Shown one piece after another: positions 1 through 10,500 of a stretch of 64,000 nucleotides of DNA. Origin of the DNA: Flavobacterium sp. 90 (lineage in GTDB: Bacteria; Bacteroidota; Bacteroidia; Flavobacteriales; Flavobacteriaceae); the NCBI RefSeq assembly GCF_004339525.1, contig NZ_SMGE01000001.1, positions 5,890,001-5,954,000 of the forward strand. Direction: 5' to 3'. The number at the start of each line of letters is the position of its first letter. Within the stretch, counting starts at the first letter, position 1. Made by a program: the position numbers and the translations under genes. Under the pieces are notes generated by a model. That model was not told where the DNA came from. It searched no databases and saw nothing but the letters and a program-made list of their open reading frames with translations.

Positions 1-1122
1 GATTAAAATACAGATCGCTGCAAAACACGAAGAAATTAAAATAGCATTAATGGGTACTGCATGTCGGTTTAGCTTCTTTAAAAACTTAGGCGCACTACCC
101 TGATCTGCTAAACCGTATAACATACGCGAATTACTATATACACTACTATTATACACGGATAAAGCGGCAGTTAATACAATTAAATTAAGCACATTAGCAA
201 TAAGTTTTGTGAAAAATATTTTGGTGCCAAATAGCTCAAATTCCATTCCGTTTAGGTTTTGAAAAACCATTACAAATGGGCTGCTATCTGTAGTAATTTG
301 TCTCCAAGGTGACAAAGCAAATAAGATTACCAATGCACCAACATAAAATATAAGGATTCTATAAATAACCTGATTGGTCGCTTTCGGAATGTTTTTTTCA
401 GGATTTTCGGCTTCAGCAGCGGTAATTCCAATAAGCTCTAAACCTCCAAAAGAGAACATAATAAGCGCCATTGCAGATAATAATCCTTGAAAATCACCCT
501 TTGCAGTTTTCTCAAAGAAACCTTTTGGAAAGAAACCTCCATCGTTATACAAATTATGAATTGTAGCGTGTTCTCCTCCTGTTCCGCTTATTAGCAAATA
601 AGTACCAAAAAGTATCATTGCAATAATGGCAACAACTTTTATAATTGAAAACCAGAATTCTGTTTCTCCGTAAACTTTTACAGAGGCAAAATTCAGAGCA
701 TTAATAACCAGAAAGAAAAACAAACTAGATGCCCAAAGCGGAATTTCGGGCCACCAAAACTGCACATAAACACCAATGGCTGTAAGCTCAGCCATACTCA
801 CTAAAATATATAAAATCCAATAATTCCAACCCGATGCAAAACCGGCAAAAGAACCGCAATATTTATAAGCAAAGTGACTAAAACTTCCAGAAACAGGTTC
901 TTCGACAACCATTTCGCCAAGTTGTCTCATTATAAAAAAAGCAATAATTCCTGCAATAGCATATCCTAAAATAACAGATGGTCCTGCTAATACCGCTGCC
1001 GGACCAATACCAAGGAAAAGTCCCGTTCCTATTGATCCGCCCAAGGCAATTAACTGAATATGGCGATTTGTCAGCCCGCGTTTAAGCTGATTATCTTGTA
1101 CGTTTTCTTGTGTGTTTTTCAC
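1..1122 (-). CDS. APC-family amino acid permease (partial, C-terminus beyond left edge)
   Basis: Reading from a GTG at 1122 gives 374 residues that stay open to the window edge. After a charged N-terminus (about residues 1-18) comes the signature of amino acid-polyamine-cation transporters: IQLIALGGSIGTGLFLG, the substrate-binding glycine loop of the first helix. It is followed by GPAAVLAGPSVILGYAIAG and a series of hydrophobic helices with FSFGGLELIGITAAEAENP near residue 230. Proteins of the AroP/PheP/ProY type are about 450-480 residues, so about 100 are missing. An in-frame TAA lies just upstream and no ATG occurs in the first part of the frame, so GTG is the only reasonable start. It should import an amino acid by proton symport through the inner membrane; the substrate cannot be read from the sequence. 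Confidence 0.9.
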   Translation of the reverse strand, partial: MKNTQENVQDNQLKRGLTNRHIQLIALGGSIGTGLFLGIGPAAVLAGPSVILGYAIAGIIAFFIMRQLGEMVVEEPVSGSFSHFAYKYCGSFAGFASGWNYWILYILVSMAELTAIGVYVQFWWPEIPLWASSLFFFLVINALNFASVKVYGETEFWFSIIKVVAIIAMILFGTYLLISGTGGEHATIHNLYNDGGFFPKGFFEKTAKGDFQGLLSAMALIMFSFGGLELIGITAAEAENPEKNIPKATNQVIYRILIFYVGALVILFALSPWRQITTDSSPFVMVFQNLNGMEFELFGTKIFFTKLIANVLNLIVLTAALSVYNSSVYSNSRMLYGLADQGSAPKFLKKLNRHAVPINAILISSCFAAICILI

Positions 1123-1301
1123 AAATTAGATTTTTAAGCGAGTAAAATATACCCACAAATGTATAAACAGCGAATATAAGTTAAAAAAGGAATCCTGCAA
1201 AGCACGCATTATACCAAAGGAATATTTATTTGTCTTTGTGAAGGCAAAACAAATAAAAACAGCAATTTATTTACAGGAATACTTTTAGCTAAAAACCAGA
1301 A

Positions 1302-3299
1302 CTAATTTTGTGTATATAAATTAAAAAAAGGAATATCCACCACGAGGTTCAATCCATATCTTACATAATAATTCTTATCTACATTGATGTCTGTTGCTGT
1401 AACTTCTCTCAATTGCGGACCTAATTGTGCGCCTACACCAACCGATATAGGACATTTTCCAAAGCCCAAATAAAAATATAAACCTGGTGAAATAATATTT
1501 GAGAGCGTAACCTCAGAAGCAACTTTACTGCCATCATCTCCAGCTCTAAACGCAGCTACAGCACCAACGTCTATTAAGGGAACAAAAATGGTAAAACTTT
1601 TACCTCCTACATCAACAATATTATCGCCCTTCCCTCTTGTTCTAGGCTTTTTATCACAACCAAATTTCCAGATATTTCCCCAACTGAAAGCTATACCTAC
1701 CGGAGCTGTAACGCCGTATGAAAATGCGTATCGATCCTCCTTCTTAAAAGTAGGCATATATTCAGCACCGACAAATGGCCCTATGTAAGCATTCAATGAA
1801 ATATTAAAATCTGTTTCTCGCTTAATAGATGAACTGCCAACAGGCAATACTGCTGTTTCAATAGCCGCTTTAACTTCGTCAGAACTTTTGGCTTCTACAA
1901 TATTGGCCATGAAAGTTCCGTATTTGATATATTTTTCTTTTAATTCAGGATTTATACCTTTTATTTCAGGAAGCAAAAGCGAAGTGTGCAATATCAACGC
2001 ACTGTAGTTTTGTGATTTAATATCATAACACAGGTTTGTAGCGGCGTCAATAACCGTTACAAATTTTTTAATATCAGCAGTTAACTTTGAAGCAGTAGAA
2101 TCTATAGCTGGATTATTAGGAAGCAGTTGAACAGTTAATTTCAGAAAATCAGAAATAGAAGATGCATACTCGGCATATTGTATTATTGAAGGTTGTTCAC
2201 TTTTTTGTGTTATAGCTATAATGCTTTTTGTATTATCAGCTACACTACTCGCTTTTAGAGCAATATTTCTAAACGATTCAATAAACTTACGACCAGCCGG
2301 ATCTTTCCATTTCGTATTTAATTCTGTTAAAAAACTTTGCAATGTAATTGATAGCGTTTTAAACTTAACTGGACGACTGCTATTCTTATCTGCTTCATAA
2401 AGCAATCCGAAATAGATTCTTAATGTAATATCATCTTTTATTAAGTCGTTAACTTGTTGTTTTGTAATCCAAACTCTATCATCGTCATTGCTTCTTAAAG
2501 ATTTTGAGATTAAATTAACAAACAGGATTGCATTCGAAAAATTATCCTCAGGTTCACATGCTTTATCATTTGCAATCTGATCTATAATATCGGCAGTATT
2601 AGTTCCTTTAATAATTTCATCTGCTGTAATTATTGCGGCACTGATAGATCTGCCAGAAATACTATCTTTTAAAAAATGAGATATGGCATCTGCTCGCACT
2701 TTTATTATTTCATCGGTCCCATAACCTTCATAGCTAGACGTTTCACGTAAATTTAGAAGATTGGAACTAATAGCATTCAAATCTTTTTGAAATGAAGCTC
2801 TCAAAGCAGGTAACATTGCTGCATAATTATAGGCTGCTATATTATTTATAACACTTACAGTAGTGGGAAAAACAATTCTTGCTTCAGGATACTTACGCAG
2901 AAAATCTTGAAACTTTCTAAAAAAAGCAACGTTTAATTCCTCTTTGCTGCGTTCTACTAAAAATTTGGCAAGACCGTCAGCAAAGTTTGTGACATCAAGA
3001 TTACCAACAGAGGAAAAAAAATTGCCTTTTAAATATTGATTATCTTCTCCTGCTGGTGCAGAAACCGATAGAAATGGGTTTCCACTAAAAACTGTAGCTA
3101 TTTGGTTTTCTGTTAATTCAGCATCTGGAACATAATTTCTTAATATTTGATAAGCAGCAGGATTTTTTGTGACGACGACTTTGTTATTAAATATAACAGG
3201 TTTTAATTCAGCGAGTTTTTTCGCATCATAGTAGATATTTTGCCCATGTCCTGCACTAAATATTAGTACCGTGATAATCAATATTGAAATTTTCTTCAT
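1302..3299 (-). CDS. secreted protein with barrel-like C-terminus, last gene of the SH3/lysozyme/subtilase operon
   Basis: 665 residues, family not recognised. Residues 1-19 are a clear signal peptide (lysine-rich start, hydrophobic core, cleavage near GHGQ). Residues 20-480 are mainly helical, with no motif I recognise. From about 490 to the end there are alternating hydrophobic strands with glycines and aromatics (NAYIGPFVGAEY, FSYGVTAPVGIAFSW, GLYFYLGFGKCPISVGVGAQ). The end, VVDIPFFNLYTQN, resembles the last strand of an outer-membrane beta-barrel, so outer-membrane location is inferred. The ATG lies 1 base after the stop of the subtilase-like gene, so the two are almost certainly co-transcribed. 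Its role may be as envelope partner of the three upstream proteins, but nothing in the sequence shows a reaction. Confidence 0.75.
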   Translation of the reverse strand: MKKISILIITVLIFSAGHGQNIYYDAKKLAELKPVIFNNKVVVTKNPAAYQILRNYVPDAELTENQIATVFSGNPFLSVSAPAGEDNQYLKGNFFSSVGNLDVTNFADGLAKFLVERSKEELNVAFFRKFQDFLRKYPEARIVFPTTVSVINNIAAYNYAAMLPALRASFQKDLNAISSNLLNLRETSSYEGYGTDEIIKVRADAISHFLKDSISGRSISAAIITADEIIKGTNTADIIDQIANDKACEPEDNFSNAILFVNLISKSLRSNDDDRVWITKQQVNDLIKDDITLRIYFGLLYEADKNSSRPVKFKTLSITLQSFLTELNTKWKDPAGRKFIESFRNIALKASSVADNTKSIIAITQKSEQPSIIQYAEYASSISDFLKLTVQLLPNNPAIDSTASKLTADIKKFVTVIDAATNLCYDIKSQNYSALILHTSLLLPEIKGINPELKEKYIKYGTFMANIVEAKSSDEVKAAIETAVLPVGSSSIKRETDFNISLNAYIGPFVGAEYMPTFKKEDRYAFSYGVTAPVGIAFSWGNIWKFGCDKKPRTRGKGDNIVDVGGKSFTIFVPLIDVGAVAAFRAGDDGSKVASEVTLSNIISPGLYFYLGFGKCPISVGVGAQLGPQLREVTATDINVDKNYYVRYGLNLVVDIPFFNLYTQN

Positions 3300-3300
3300 A

Positions 3301-4386
3301 TTAAAATTTTAAAGGATTTAAGAAACTATACGAATCCGAATAATTACCTGATAAAGATTTTATTAACAATAAAACATCTGCCTTAGATGAGTTTTTATCT
3401 AATTGTTTGGTCGAAAAAAGTAATGCAATTATGGAAGTTATTACAGAAGTTGCCCAGCTTGAAGACACATCATTTGTTTTTGAATAGTCAATTCCATTTC
3501 CTTTAAATGATGTATAACCAAGAATAGGTAATAAAAAATTTAAACGAGAATCAATTTTAGCGGCATTATTAGCAAGAAACTCAAGTGATGCCGTACCAAC
3601 CGAAACCGCGTTTTCGCTGTTTACTAATGGACAATTATCAATTTTTCGAAGTGTTTCATTCGTGCCAGCAGAACAAACAAAAAATACATTTTCTAAATCT
3701 TTGAATTTATCAAGGGCAAATTGTAAACTATCGTCTATGTTATAACTAACATTTATAATTACTTTGGTGTCTTTAAATAAAGAAATACAATTAATAAGTT
3801 TCTCATAATATTTATCATCCATTATCAAATTTCCATTCACATCATTATAGGTTAAATCTAGAATCGTAGCTGCAGAGCAAATTCCTTTTATAGTTGAAGT
3901 TGCATTAGAGCCAATTATGCCTGCTATAAAGTTGCTGTGTGACAATGGTACCTTTTCTGTAAGAATATTACCTGGTCGTAATATATTTTCGAATTTCAAA
4001 TTCGTGCTAATAGGAAGATCTATAATTCCAATAACCGAATTTATCCCCTTTGTTTTTTTGATTTCTTCAGGAATATTCAAAAGGAAATTATAGTCTATAA
4101 CTTGTTTAAGGTTTGTTCCGTCAAACCGTTCATCAATATACTTCTGAACATTTACACCCGCCTTATTTATAGTTGGTTGAAAAGATGAAACATCTCCACT
4201 TACCCACTTATCACTTACCCAACCATCTTCTATTTTATGCCAAACACCCAAGATGTTTTCATGTTGCTCAGTACTTTCATGAATAGAATCTTTTACAATA
4301 ACCCCTACAACATTACTTTTCTTCGCAAAATCAATTACGGGAGTTTTACGAACGTTGAGTTTATTTGCTGTGACTACTACTTTCAT
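3301..4386 (-). CDS. SH3-like domain + divergent S8 (subtilisin-like) serine protease
   Basis: 361 residues without a signal peptide. Residues 1-65 form an SH3b-like module (NKLNVRKTP...NILGVWHKIEDGWV) homologous to the N-terminus of the next upstream gene product. Residues 115-330 read as a degenerate subtilase: SVIGIID with the aspartate at 123, SHSNFIAGIIGS with histidine 150 where subtilisins have HGTHVAGI, FFVCSAGTN around 236-243 at the oxyanion region, ENAVSVGTAS, and SSSWATSVITSIIALL with serine 310 where GTSMATP is usual. All three catalytic positions thus appear occupied although the surrounding consensus has drifted. The ATG is 2 bases after the stop of the lysozyme-like gene. Activity and export route are unknown; an inactive fold is possible. 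Confidence 0.7.
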   Translation of the reverse strand: MKVVVTANKLNVRKTPVIDFAKKSNVVGVIVKDSIHESTEQHENILGVWHKIEDGWVSDKWVSGDVSSFQPTINKAGVNVQKYIDERFDGTNLKQVIDYNFLLNIPEEIKKTKGINSVIGIIDLPISTNLKFENILRPGNILTEKVPLSHSNFIAGIIGSNATSTIKGICSAATILDLTYNDVNGNLIMDDKYYEKLINCISLFKDTKVIINVSYNIDDSLQFALDKFKDLENVFFVCSAGTNETLRKIDNCPLVNSENAVSVGTASLEFLANNAAKIDSRLNFLLPILGYTSFKGNGIDYSKTNDVSSSWATSVITSIIALLFSTKQLDKNSSKADVLLLIKSLSGNYSDSYSFLNPLKF

Positions 4387-4388
4387 AA

Positions 4389-5285
4389 TTATATTCCTTT
4401 ATTAATCCAGTTCAGAAACTGCAAAACACTATTGGCATAATTTTCCGCCTTTTTTCCGCTGCCATTATAAGCTTTAATGGTATGAAAGAGATCATTTGTA
4501 TTATTTTTCCATTTGCTCATAAGTTCCTTCATAACCTTTTCAATACAATCATCAATAAAATACCAGCGTTTTTGTTCGAAAAAAGCTTGATCTGTTTGGA
4601 TATGCTGCAAATCATACTGAAAAAGTCCATAACCTGCATATACCCAATGTTTTGGTCCCCAACCTCTTAATGCTCTTGTTTTATTAGCTTCTGTGATAAG
4701 TTCATTTGCTAGCGTCTGTCCGTATTTTTTTATAAAAGCTGCTGTATTTTCAGGAAACGCTTTTCGGGTTCCATTAGCATCACCACTGGCATCAAAAACA
4801 CAAAAGCTTAATATCTCTTCAGGTGTATATTCATTAATCCATTTATAAATATAAATAGCAGTCTCTTTGCAAACAATTGCATAAAGTAATTGTTTTGTAA
4901 AAGGTGTATTCTCTACAGCAGTTTCGCATTTAGAGCCAAAATGTGTTTCCATCCACCTTGCTACCTTCAAACATTGTGTTTCATTTAGCGGTAAGTCTTC
5001 CGGCGGAGCTTTTGGCAATCCAATAGTTGCTTTACCTAAATTGCTATTAGTTACAGGAGAAGTATTGTTTGTTGAAGTCAGCGAAATAACGTCAAGTCCT
5101 TCTCCCCAATAATAATATCCGCTTTGATCACAGTACCACTTACCCAGAATATTTGTTAACTTTTCTTCCCCTTCGAATATGTGTCCCTTGAAAACTGCTC
5201 CTTTGATATTTGATTTATCATTAAAATCAGTTATCGGACCTGTTCGTTTATTCAATTTATTTACGATTACTTTTAACTGTGCCAT
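4389..5285 (-). CDS. SH3-like domain + lysozyme-fold (lytic transglycosylase-like) peptidoglycan hydrolase
   Basis: 298 residues, no signal peptide. Residues 1-67 are an SH3b-like module (VNKLNKRTGPITDF, SNIKGAVF, NILGKWY) clearly related to that of the subtilase-like neighbour. A Ser/Thr/Asn/Pro-rich linker runs to about residue 100. Residues 105-298 have lysozyme/SLT-type features: a candidate catalytic glutamate at 141 (IVCKETA), the glycine-rich AGYGLFQYD at 217-225 matching the GLMQI-type motif, and AYNGSG with a following ENYANSVL near 272-287. It probably cleaves the glycan strands of murein. Since no export signal is visible, it must be released another way, or the SH3-like module is itself a targeting domain. 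The ATG is 2 bases after the membrane-protein stop. Confidence 0.75.
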   Translation of the reverse strand: MAQLKVIVNKLNKRTGPITDFNDKSNIKGAVFKGHIFEGEEKLTNILGKWYCDQSGYYYWGEGLDVISLTSTNNTSPVTNSNLGKATIGLPKAPPEDLPLNETQCLKVARWMETHFGSKCETAVENTPFTKQLLYAIVCKETAIYIYKWINEYTPEEILSFCVFDASGDANGTRKAFPENTAAFIKKYGQTLANELITEANKTRALRGWGPKHWVYAGYGLFQYDLQHIQTDQAFFEQKRWYFIDDCIEKVMKELMSKWKNNTNDLFHTIKAYNGSGKKAENYANSVLQFLNWINKGI

Positions 5286-5287
5286 AA

Positions 5288-6874
5288 TTAACCAACAGCC
5301 TCCTCACCTGAATTGTTATTATTATTTGTTACCGGACTTGTACTGTTAGAATTTGAACCCGTTCCATTTGGCTTCCCTCCCGTTGGATCAGGATCTGTAG
5401 TTGGAGAAGCTTTAGATCCGGCACCGCGAACACTAATTAATTTGCTAAGCAGATCAAACCAAAACGGAGCGCCTAAAGTCAACGCTAATGCTGTTATCAG
5501 CCAACCCATAATAGTTTCCCATTCTCCTTTTTGATAGGAACTATACTGCAACCATTTAGCATCTTGTATTATGGGACATCGCTTGTTTAAAACGATCATT
5601 TTATTTAAAGTATCTTTGAACGTCGTTAAGCTATCAGAATGGTTTTCTTTCAATTTATTAGTTACCGTATCTTTCTCTTTTTTTAACTCTAGAATATCTT
5701 CATTCAGTTTTTTAATATTCTCTTTAAAAGCCGGAATAATAAGTAATGAATCTTTTGTTTTTATTTGTTTATTGAAACTGTCAAGTGTTATTAAAGAAGA
5801 CTCAATTAATGCGATTTTTTTCTGTAAAACGCTTATGTTTTTCTTTACTTGTAATGCATCTTTATCACATTTAAAATACTTTTCACAAGTAGTACACGAA
5901 TCCTTCCAGGGTCTACCTAAACCCATAATACTCTCCGCTTCCTTAGCATCCTTAGCCACCATTTTATAAGTATTTTGAAGATCTGTCTCATTTTGTGGCA
6001 GTGTTCCTTTTCGAATATGATCAACAGTACCGGCATAATTTCCCTGATCTTTAATAGCCATTTGAACAAGCTGTTCTCTTGCAACTTTATCTTTGCTCAG
6101 AATTCGGTGAATAGCAATCGTGTCCACATTAAAAGTACAAGCCATTATAAAACCAATAACAAACAACAAAACTCTGGTATATCTTCTATACCAACCCGTC
6201 GTTCTCTCCATTGTATCGTTGAACCATTGTTCCAGCATTGCTTTAAATAAATCAATATCCGCACCCGATTCCTGCCAAAGTGATCTTAGAAAAAAAGCTG
6301 TATTGGGATTTATTTCAACAGTTTGAGAAGCTGTTATTGTGCCAACTTGCTGAAGATTTTTTTCTTCAATTAATAGCTTAAAAGCCGGATTTGACTTATC
6401 ATCTTGAGCATTTCCGCTACTAATAGGTAATTTATAAATTCTACCTTCTTTTATCGATTGATTTATGGTTTGTATTGCTTGTGATTCAGGCTTATCGAAG
6501 CCTTTTAATAAATCGATAATTACTTTCGAAAAATTAGCTGCAGTCAAATAAGCCGGTTTACTGTAGTAGTTATCTTCTCCCAGATATTTAATTAATGGGT
6601 GTGCATAAAACCAAACTGCTACTTTCTTGTTTTTAAGCATATTGACTAATCCAAACAAATGAAGTGTTCCATATATCCTATCATCAATAAAAGAAGACCA
6701 CGTTACTTTTGTTTTGCCATCTTCCAACATTCTAAGAATGGCTTTCTCAAGCAGTTTTGCTCTAAAAGAAAATCTTACGGCAATCATTTCCTGAACTATT
6801 GTTGCTAAAAGACTATACAGCAAGAAGATGAAAGTAAGTCCAATAAAAACATCAAGGGCGACATTATTTATCAT
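5288..6874 (-). CDS. multi-spanning membrane protein, first gene of the SH3/lysozyme/subtilase operon
   Basis: 528 residues from the ATG at 6874. The frame is open 21 codons further up, but only to a TTG, and the ATG puts a hydrophobic segment at once (NVALDVFIGLTFIFLLYSLLA), as expected for the N-terminal membrane helix. A second helix lies near residues 233-253 (LLFVIGFIMACTF) and a third near 454-476 (GWLITALALTLGAPFWFDLL). Between helices 2 and 3 is a lysine/glutamate-rich stretch likely to be coiled coil, preceded by a Cys cluster (CTTCEKYFKC). The C-terminus is a low-complexity Gly/Asn/Ser/Pro tail. I do not know the family by name. Being first in the operon, it may anchor or conduct the two SH3-containing enzymes across the membrane; that is inference. 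Confidence 0.75.
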   Translation of the reverse strand: MINNVALDVFIGLTFIFLLYSLLATIVQEMIAVRFSFRAKLLEKAILRMLEDGKTKVTWSSFIDDRIYGTLHLFGLVNMLKNKKVAVWFYAHPLIKYLGEDNYYSKPAYLTAANFSKVIIDLLKGFDKPESQAIQTINQSIKEGRIYKLPISSGNAQDDKSNPAFKLLIEEKNLQQVGTITASQTVEINPNTAFFLRSLWQESGADIDLFKAMLEQWFNDTMERTTGWYRRYTRVLLFVIGFIMACTFNVDTIAIHRILSKDKVAREQLVQMAIKDQGNYAGTVDHIRKGTLPQNETDLQNTYKMVAKDAKEAESIMGLGRPWKDSCTTCEKYFKCDKDALQVKKNISVLQKKIALIESSLITLDSFNKQIKTKDSLLIIPAFKENIKKLNEDILELKKEKDTVTNKLKENHSDSLTTFKDTLNKMIVLNKRCPIIQDAKWLQYSSYQKGEWETIMGWLITALALTLGAPFWFDLLSKLISVRGAGSKASPTTDPDPTGGKPNGTGSNSNSTSPVTNNNNNSGEEAVG

Positions 6875-7535
6875 ATCGAGAGTATTTAGATATTTATAAA
6901 TATTAACTTTTATGAATGAGACCAAAATTGCAAACAAATCTGATTAATAGCATCTCTCCAACTAAATGAAAATATGTCAAAAAAATACAGAATCCATTAT
7001 GCTTTCTTACATAATATACAAATTAGCCAAACCACATAAAAAGCTAAAAATCAAATAATTAAAAACAAATCGAAATTAAAAAAAATAAATAATATACTAC
7101 AGGGTAAAAACACCTGTTTTGCATTGATTCATCTTTTTTATCTCTTTTAAGCAGTAAATTGTACCTCTTGATTTATTTTATTTTAAAAAACTGCTAAAAG
7201 CATATATCTGTTAGCTGCAAACCTTGAAAACAATAATAGATTTTTCACAAATATATATGCTCATTATAGATCTCAATTATGGCAAAACCGTAAAATTTTG
7301 TGCGTAATTCTTTCTGCTATTTTCCTTTTCTTCCTTATCAAATTCAAGTATTCAAGTATTTGCTATCCTCTAAATCTTACAAGTTTTTTTTATCAATATG
7401 GTTAATTTACTGAATAAATTGATTAATTTTAATCTTAAAATTCCTAAATAAAGACAGTAAATTTATAAATTTTATAATAATAGCTTAACTTTAAAGGTCC
7501 TAAATTTGAATTCTAACAACCTTATTTTTTAACAA
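6875..7535. other. 661-base divergent intergenic region
   Basis: Very AT-rich, with stops in all frames and no convincing small gene. It must hold the promoter of the minus-strand SH3/lysozyme operon and that of the plus-strand nuclease gene. The only recognisable element is the TAnnTTTG match at 7501-7508. No hairpin terminator or dispersed repeat was seen. Confidence 0.5.
7501..7508 (+). promoter_or_regulatory. TAnnTTTG-type -7 element (candidate)
   Basis: TAAATTTG fits the Bacteroidota primary-sigma -7 consensus TAnnTTTG and lies 27 bases before the ATG of the nuclease gene. No clear TTG/TTTG -33 element is found 19-23 bases upstream, so the call is tentative. Confidence 0.35.
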
Positions 7536-10500
7536 ATGAAACACTTTTACCAAACTCGCCATCTCATGGCCTTTTTAAGTCTTTTTTGGTGCTTCTCAAT
7601 GTCCTTATTTGCACAAGGAACATCTCCGGCACCTCAAAATTTGCCTTATGTACAAGATTTTTCCTTATTAGAAGCGACCTCTACCGCATATCCCTCAGGA
7701 TTACAGGGTTGGACAGCAAGTACAATTCCCGGAAGTTCATACAATACAAACGCTGTCTTAGTAGGAGATCGAGCGCTAACAGCCAGCAGCTCTGCTTCTA
7801 CCACAAGTGGTAATATTCATAATTACAATGGAAAAATTGGATTTTTAAATTCCGGTTCATTAGACTTAACAATTGGTTTAGCAATTAACACATTGACAAA
7901 GTCAGGCATCGTAGTACAATATGATGCGATGGTAATTCGTAATCCTTATGACGGAACTGCCAACACTCGTATTAATGAAATGGTTTTGCAATATCGAATA
8001 GGAGAATCTTCAGTTTTTACTACTTTGCCTTCGACTTCATATTTAAGCAATACTGTTAAACAAACGACTTCCGGAGTTACTTCTCCTTTAAATCCCGTTA
8101 CGATTAGTGTAATTTTACCGACTGAATGCGACAATCAGCCGGTTGTACAATTAAGATGGATTTCCAGACAAAATTCAGGCGCAGGTTCTCGTCCTTCTTT
8201 TGCTATTGATAATATTACGATTCAAAATGACACTACTCCGCCTGCATACGCTGATGGATATCCTAAAATAGAAAATATCCTATCCAATGGTTTTGATTTT
8301 TCAACTCAACTAAACGAAACTGGAAAAACATATTTTGTATTATTAGCATCAGGAAGTTCAAAACCAAGCGCTTCTCAAATCAAATCAGGTTTGGATGCCA
8401 ATGGAAATGCCGCTTTACAATCTGGTATATTTGATGTGACCGACAAAACTTTGGCTTACACTAAAAGTATTTCCAATTTAACTATTGATACAGATTACGT
8501 TGTTTACGCTATTTCAGAAGATTCTTATGGCAATATTCAAACTGACAGTAATCAGCTGAATGTAAAAACCTCTAATGTTTTAGTACCTTCAATATCCATA
8601 ACAAAGAATATAATAGATTTTGGTTTTTCAGAACAAAATTTTGCATCCAAAACAAGCAGTTATCAAATTCAGGCGCTTCATCTTAATGATGTAGTTACTG
8701 TTACTGCTTCAAATAATTTTACAATTTCAAAAAATCCAAATGATAGTTTCCAATCTTCTTTGGTTTTTAATGTACAAGATTTTGATACTAATAATACTCC
8801 AACGGTTTATGTGCGATTCACACCTAATGGAACTGGTAATTTTTCGGGACAAATAGACCATCAAACTTCAGGAGCAAGTACAAAAACGGTATTATTAACC
8901 GGTACAGGAATCAATCCTTATTCTCAAAATTTTAATGATGTAAATGTACTTACAAACAGTGGCTGGACTGCTTATAGCGTTGCAGGTGATAAAATTAAAT
9001 GGGCAAGTACAAGCAGCCGTTTTAATAGTTCACCAGCAGCAGTCTCCATAAATGGTTATGCCGAAAACGGAGCTAGTAAGGATTGGTTAATTTCACCTCG
9101 ATTACATTTAGATAGTTTCGATAAATTTCCATTATTATCTTTTTATTCCCGTAAATTCTATTCGGGTCCAAACTTAAAATTAATGGTTTCTGTTAATTAT
9201 GACGGAACAAGCAGCCCTGAAACTGCTACATGGACAGAAATTGAAGGTGATTTCCCTTTAACTACAGGAGTTTTTAAAGCGTCTAACTTCATCAATTTAA
9301 GTGCTTATAAATCTGATAACACTTATATCGCGTGGGTATATGAAACTACTGCTTCAGGTGCAGATAATGCAGCCGAATGGACAATTGATGATGTAAGTAT
9401 TACCAATGAAGCAACATTTTTAGCTTCTAATCCGAATTTAAATTTTAGCGAAACAAACGCAAATTCAACTTCAGACAGTCAATCGTTTATTTTCATGGCT
9501 GGAGGTTATGGTGATTTTACGATTTCTGCACCAACCAATTTTCAATTAGCGCTTGACAATACTAATTTTCAATCCAGTATTACTGTTTCTGCAAATGATG
9601 CATTAGTTGGTAAAACTATTTATGCACGTTTTGCTCCTTCAGTAAAAGCATTAAGTTTAGAAGGCTCTTTAACGGTTACATCTACCGGATTAAACCAACA
9701 AATAGGTCGTTTTACAGGTTCTTCTTTTCCAAAATCTGAAACTTTTGATATTGTAAGTTACAACTTAGAGTTTTTTGGAAGTGATGTAGTTGGAACAAGC
9801 GGAGAATTTGGTCCAATTGACGATGCATTGCAAGTTGAAAATGTAGCTAAAGTAATGAATAAATTAAACGCCGATGTTTATGTCGTTCAGGAAGTTTCTG
9901 ATGAAGCTGCTTTGGAATCTTTGATTCAGAAAATAAGCGTAAATGGTAAAACATTTGACAAAAGTATTTCTCCGGCGTGGTCTTATTCATTTTCGCCACC
10001 AGATCCTCTTTTCCCTCCTCAAAAACTAGTGGTTATTTACAATACACAAACAACCAAAGTAAATAAAACACGCGTTATGTTTAACACTTTGTACGATAAT
10101 ATTCGTGCAGGAAATACCAGTTTACCTAATTATCCTGGTGGTAATAGTTCTAGTTTCTTTGCTTCCGGACGTTTGCCTTATTTAGTGAATGTTGAAACGA
10201 ACATTAACGGCGTTAAAAAAGAAATCAACATTATCGATCTTCATGGTCGCGCCAATAGCGGAACTGATATTTCGAAATATAACATGCGTAAATACGACGC
10301 TGAATTATTAAAAGATAGTTTAGATGTAGAATTTCCTGATGCAAACTTTATGATTCTGGGAGATTATAATGATGATGTCGATGTATCTGTTATTACTCCG
10401 AATCCTTCTTCGTATCAAAAAATAGTAGAAGATACTGCTCGTTATAATGCTTTAACTTTAGAAATTAGTAAAGCAGGAGCTTATAGTTACTTAGCTTCGG

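Noticed and set aside
5571..5969. 132-codon plus-strand frame
   Set aside because: Antisense shadow of the coiled-coil part of the membrane protein; no start context and no homology-like motif.
6875..6937. 21-codon N-terminal extension of the membrane protein
   Set aside because: It begins with TTG and adds a second short hydrophobic patch before the well-formed first helix; the ATG at 6874 is preferred.
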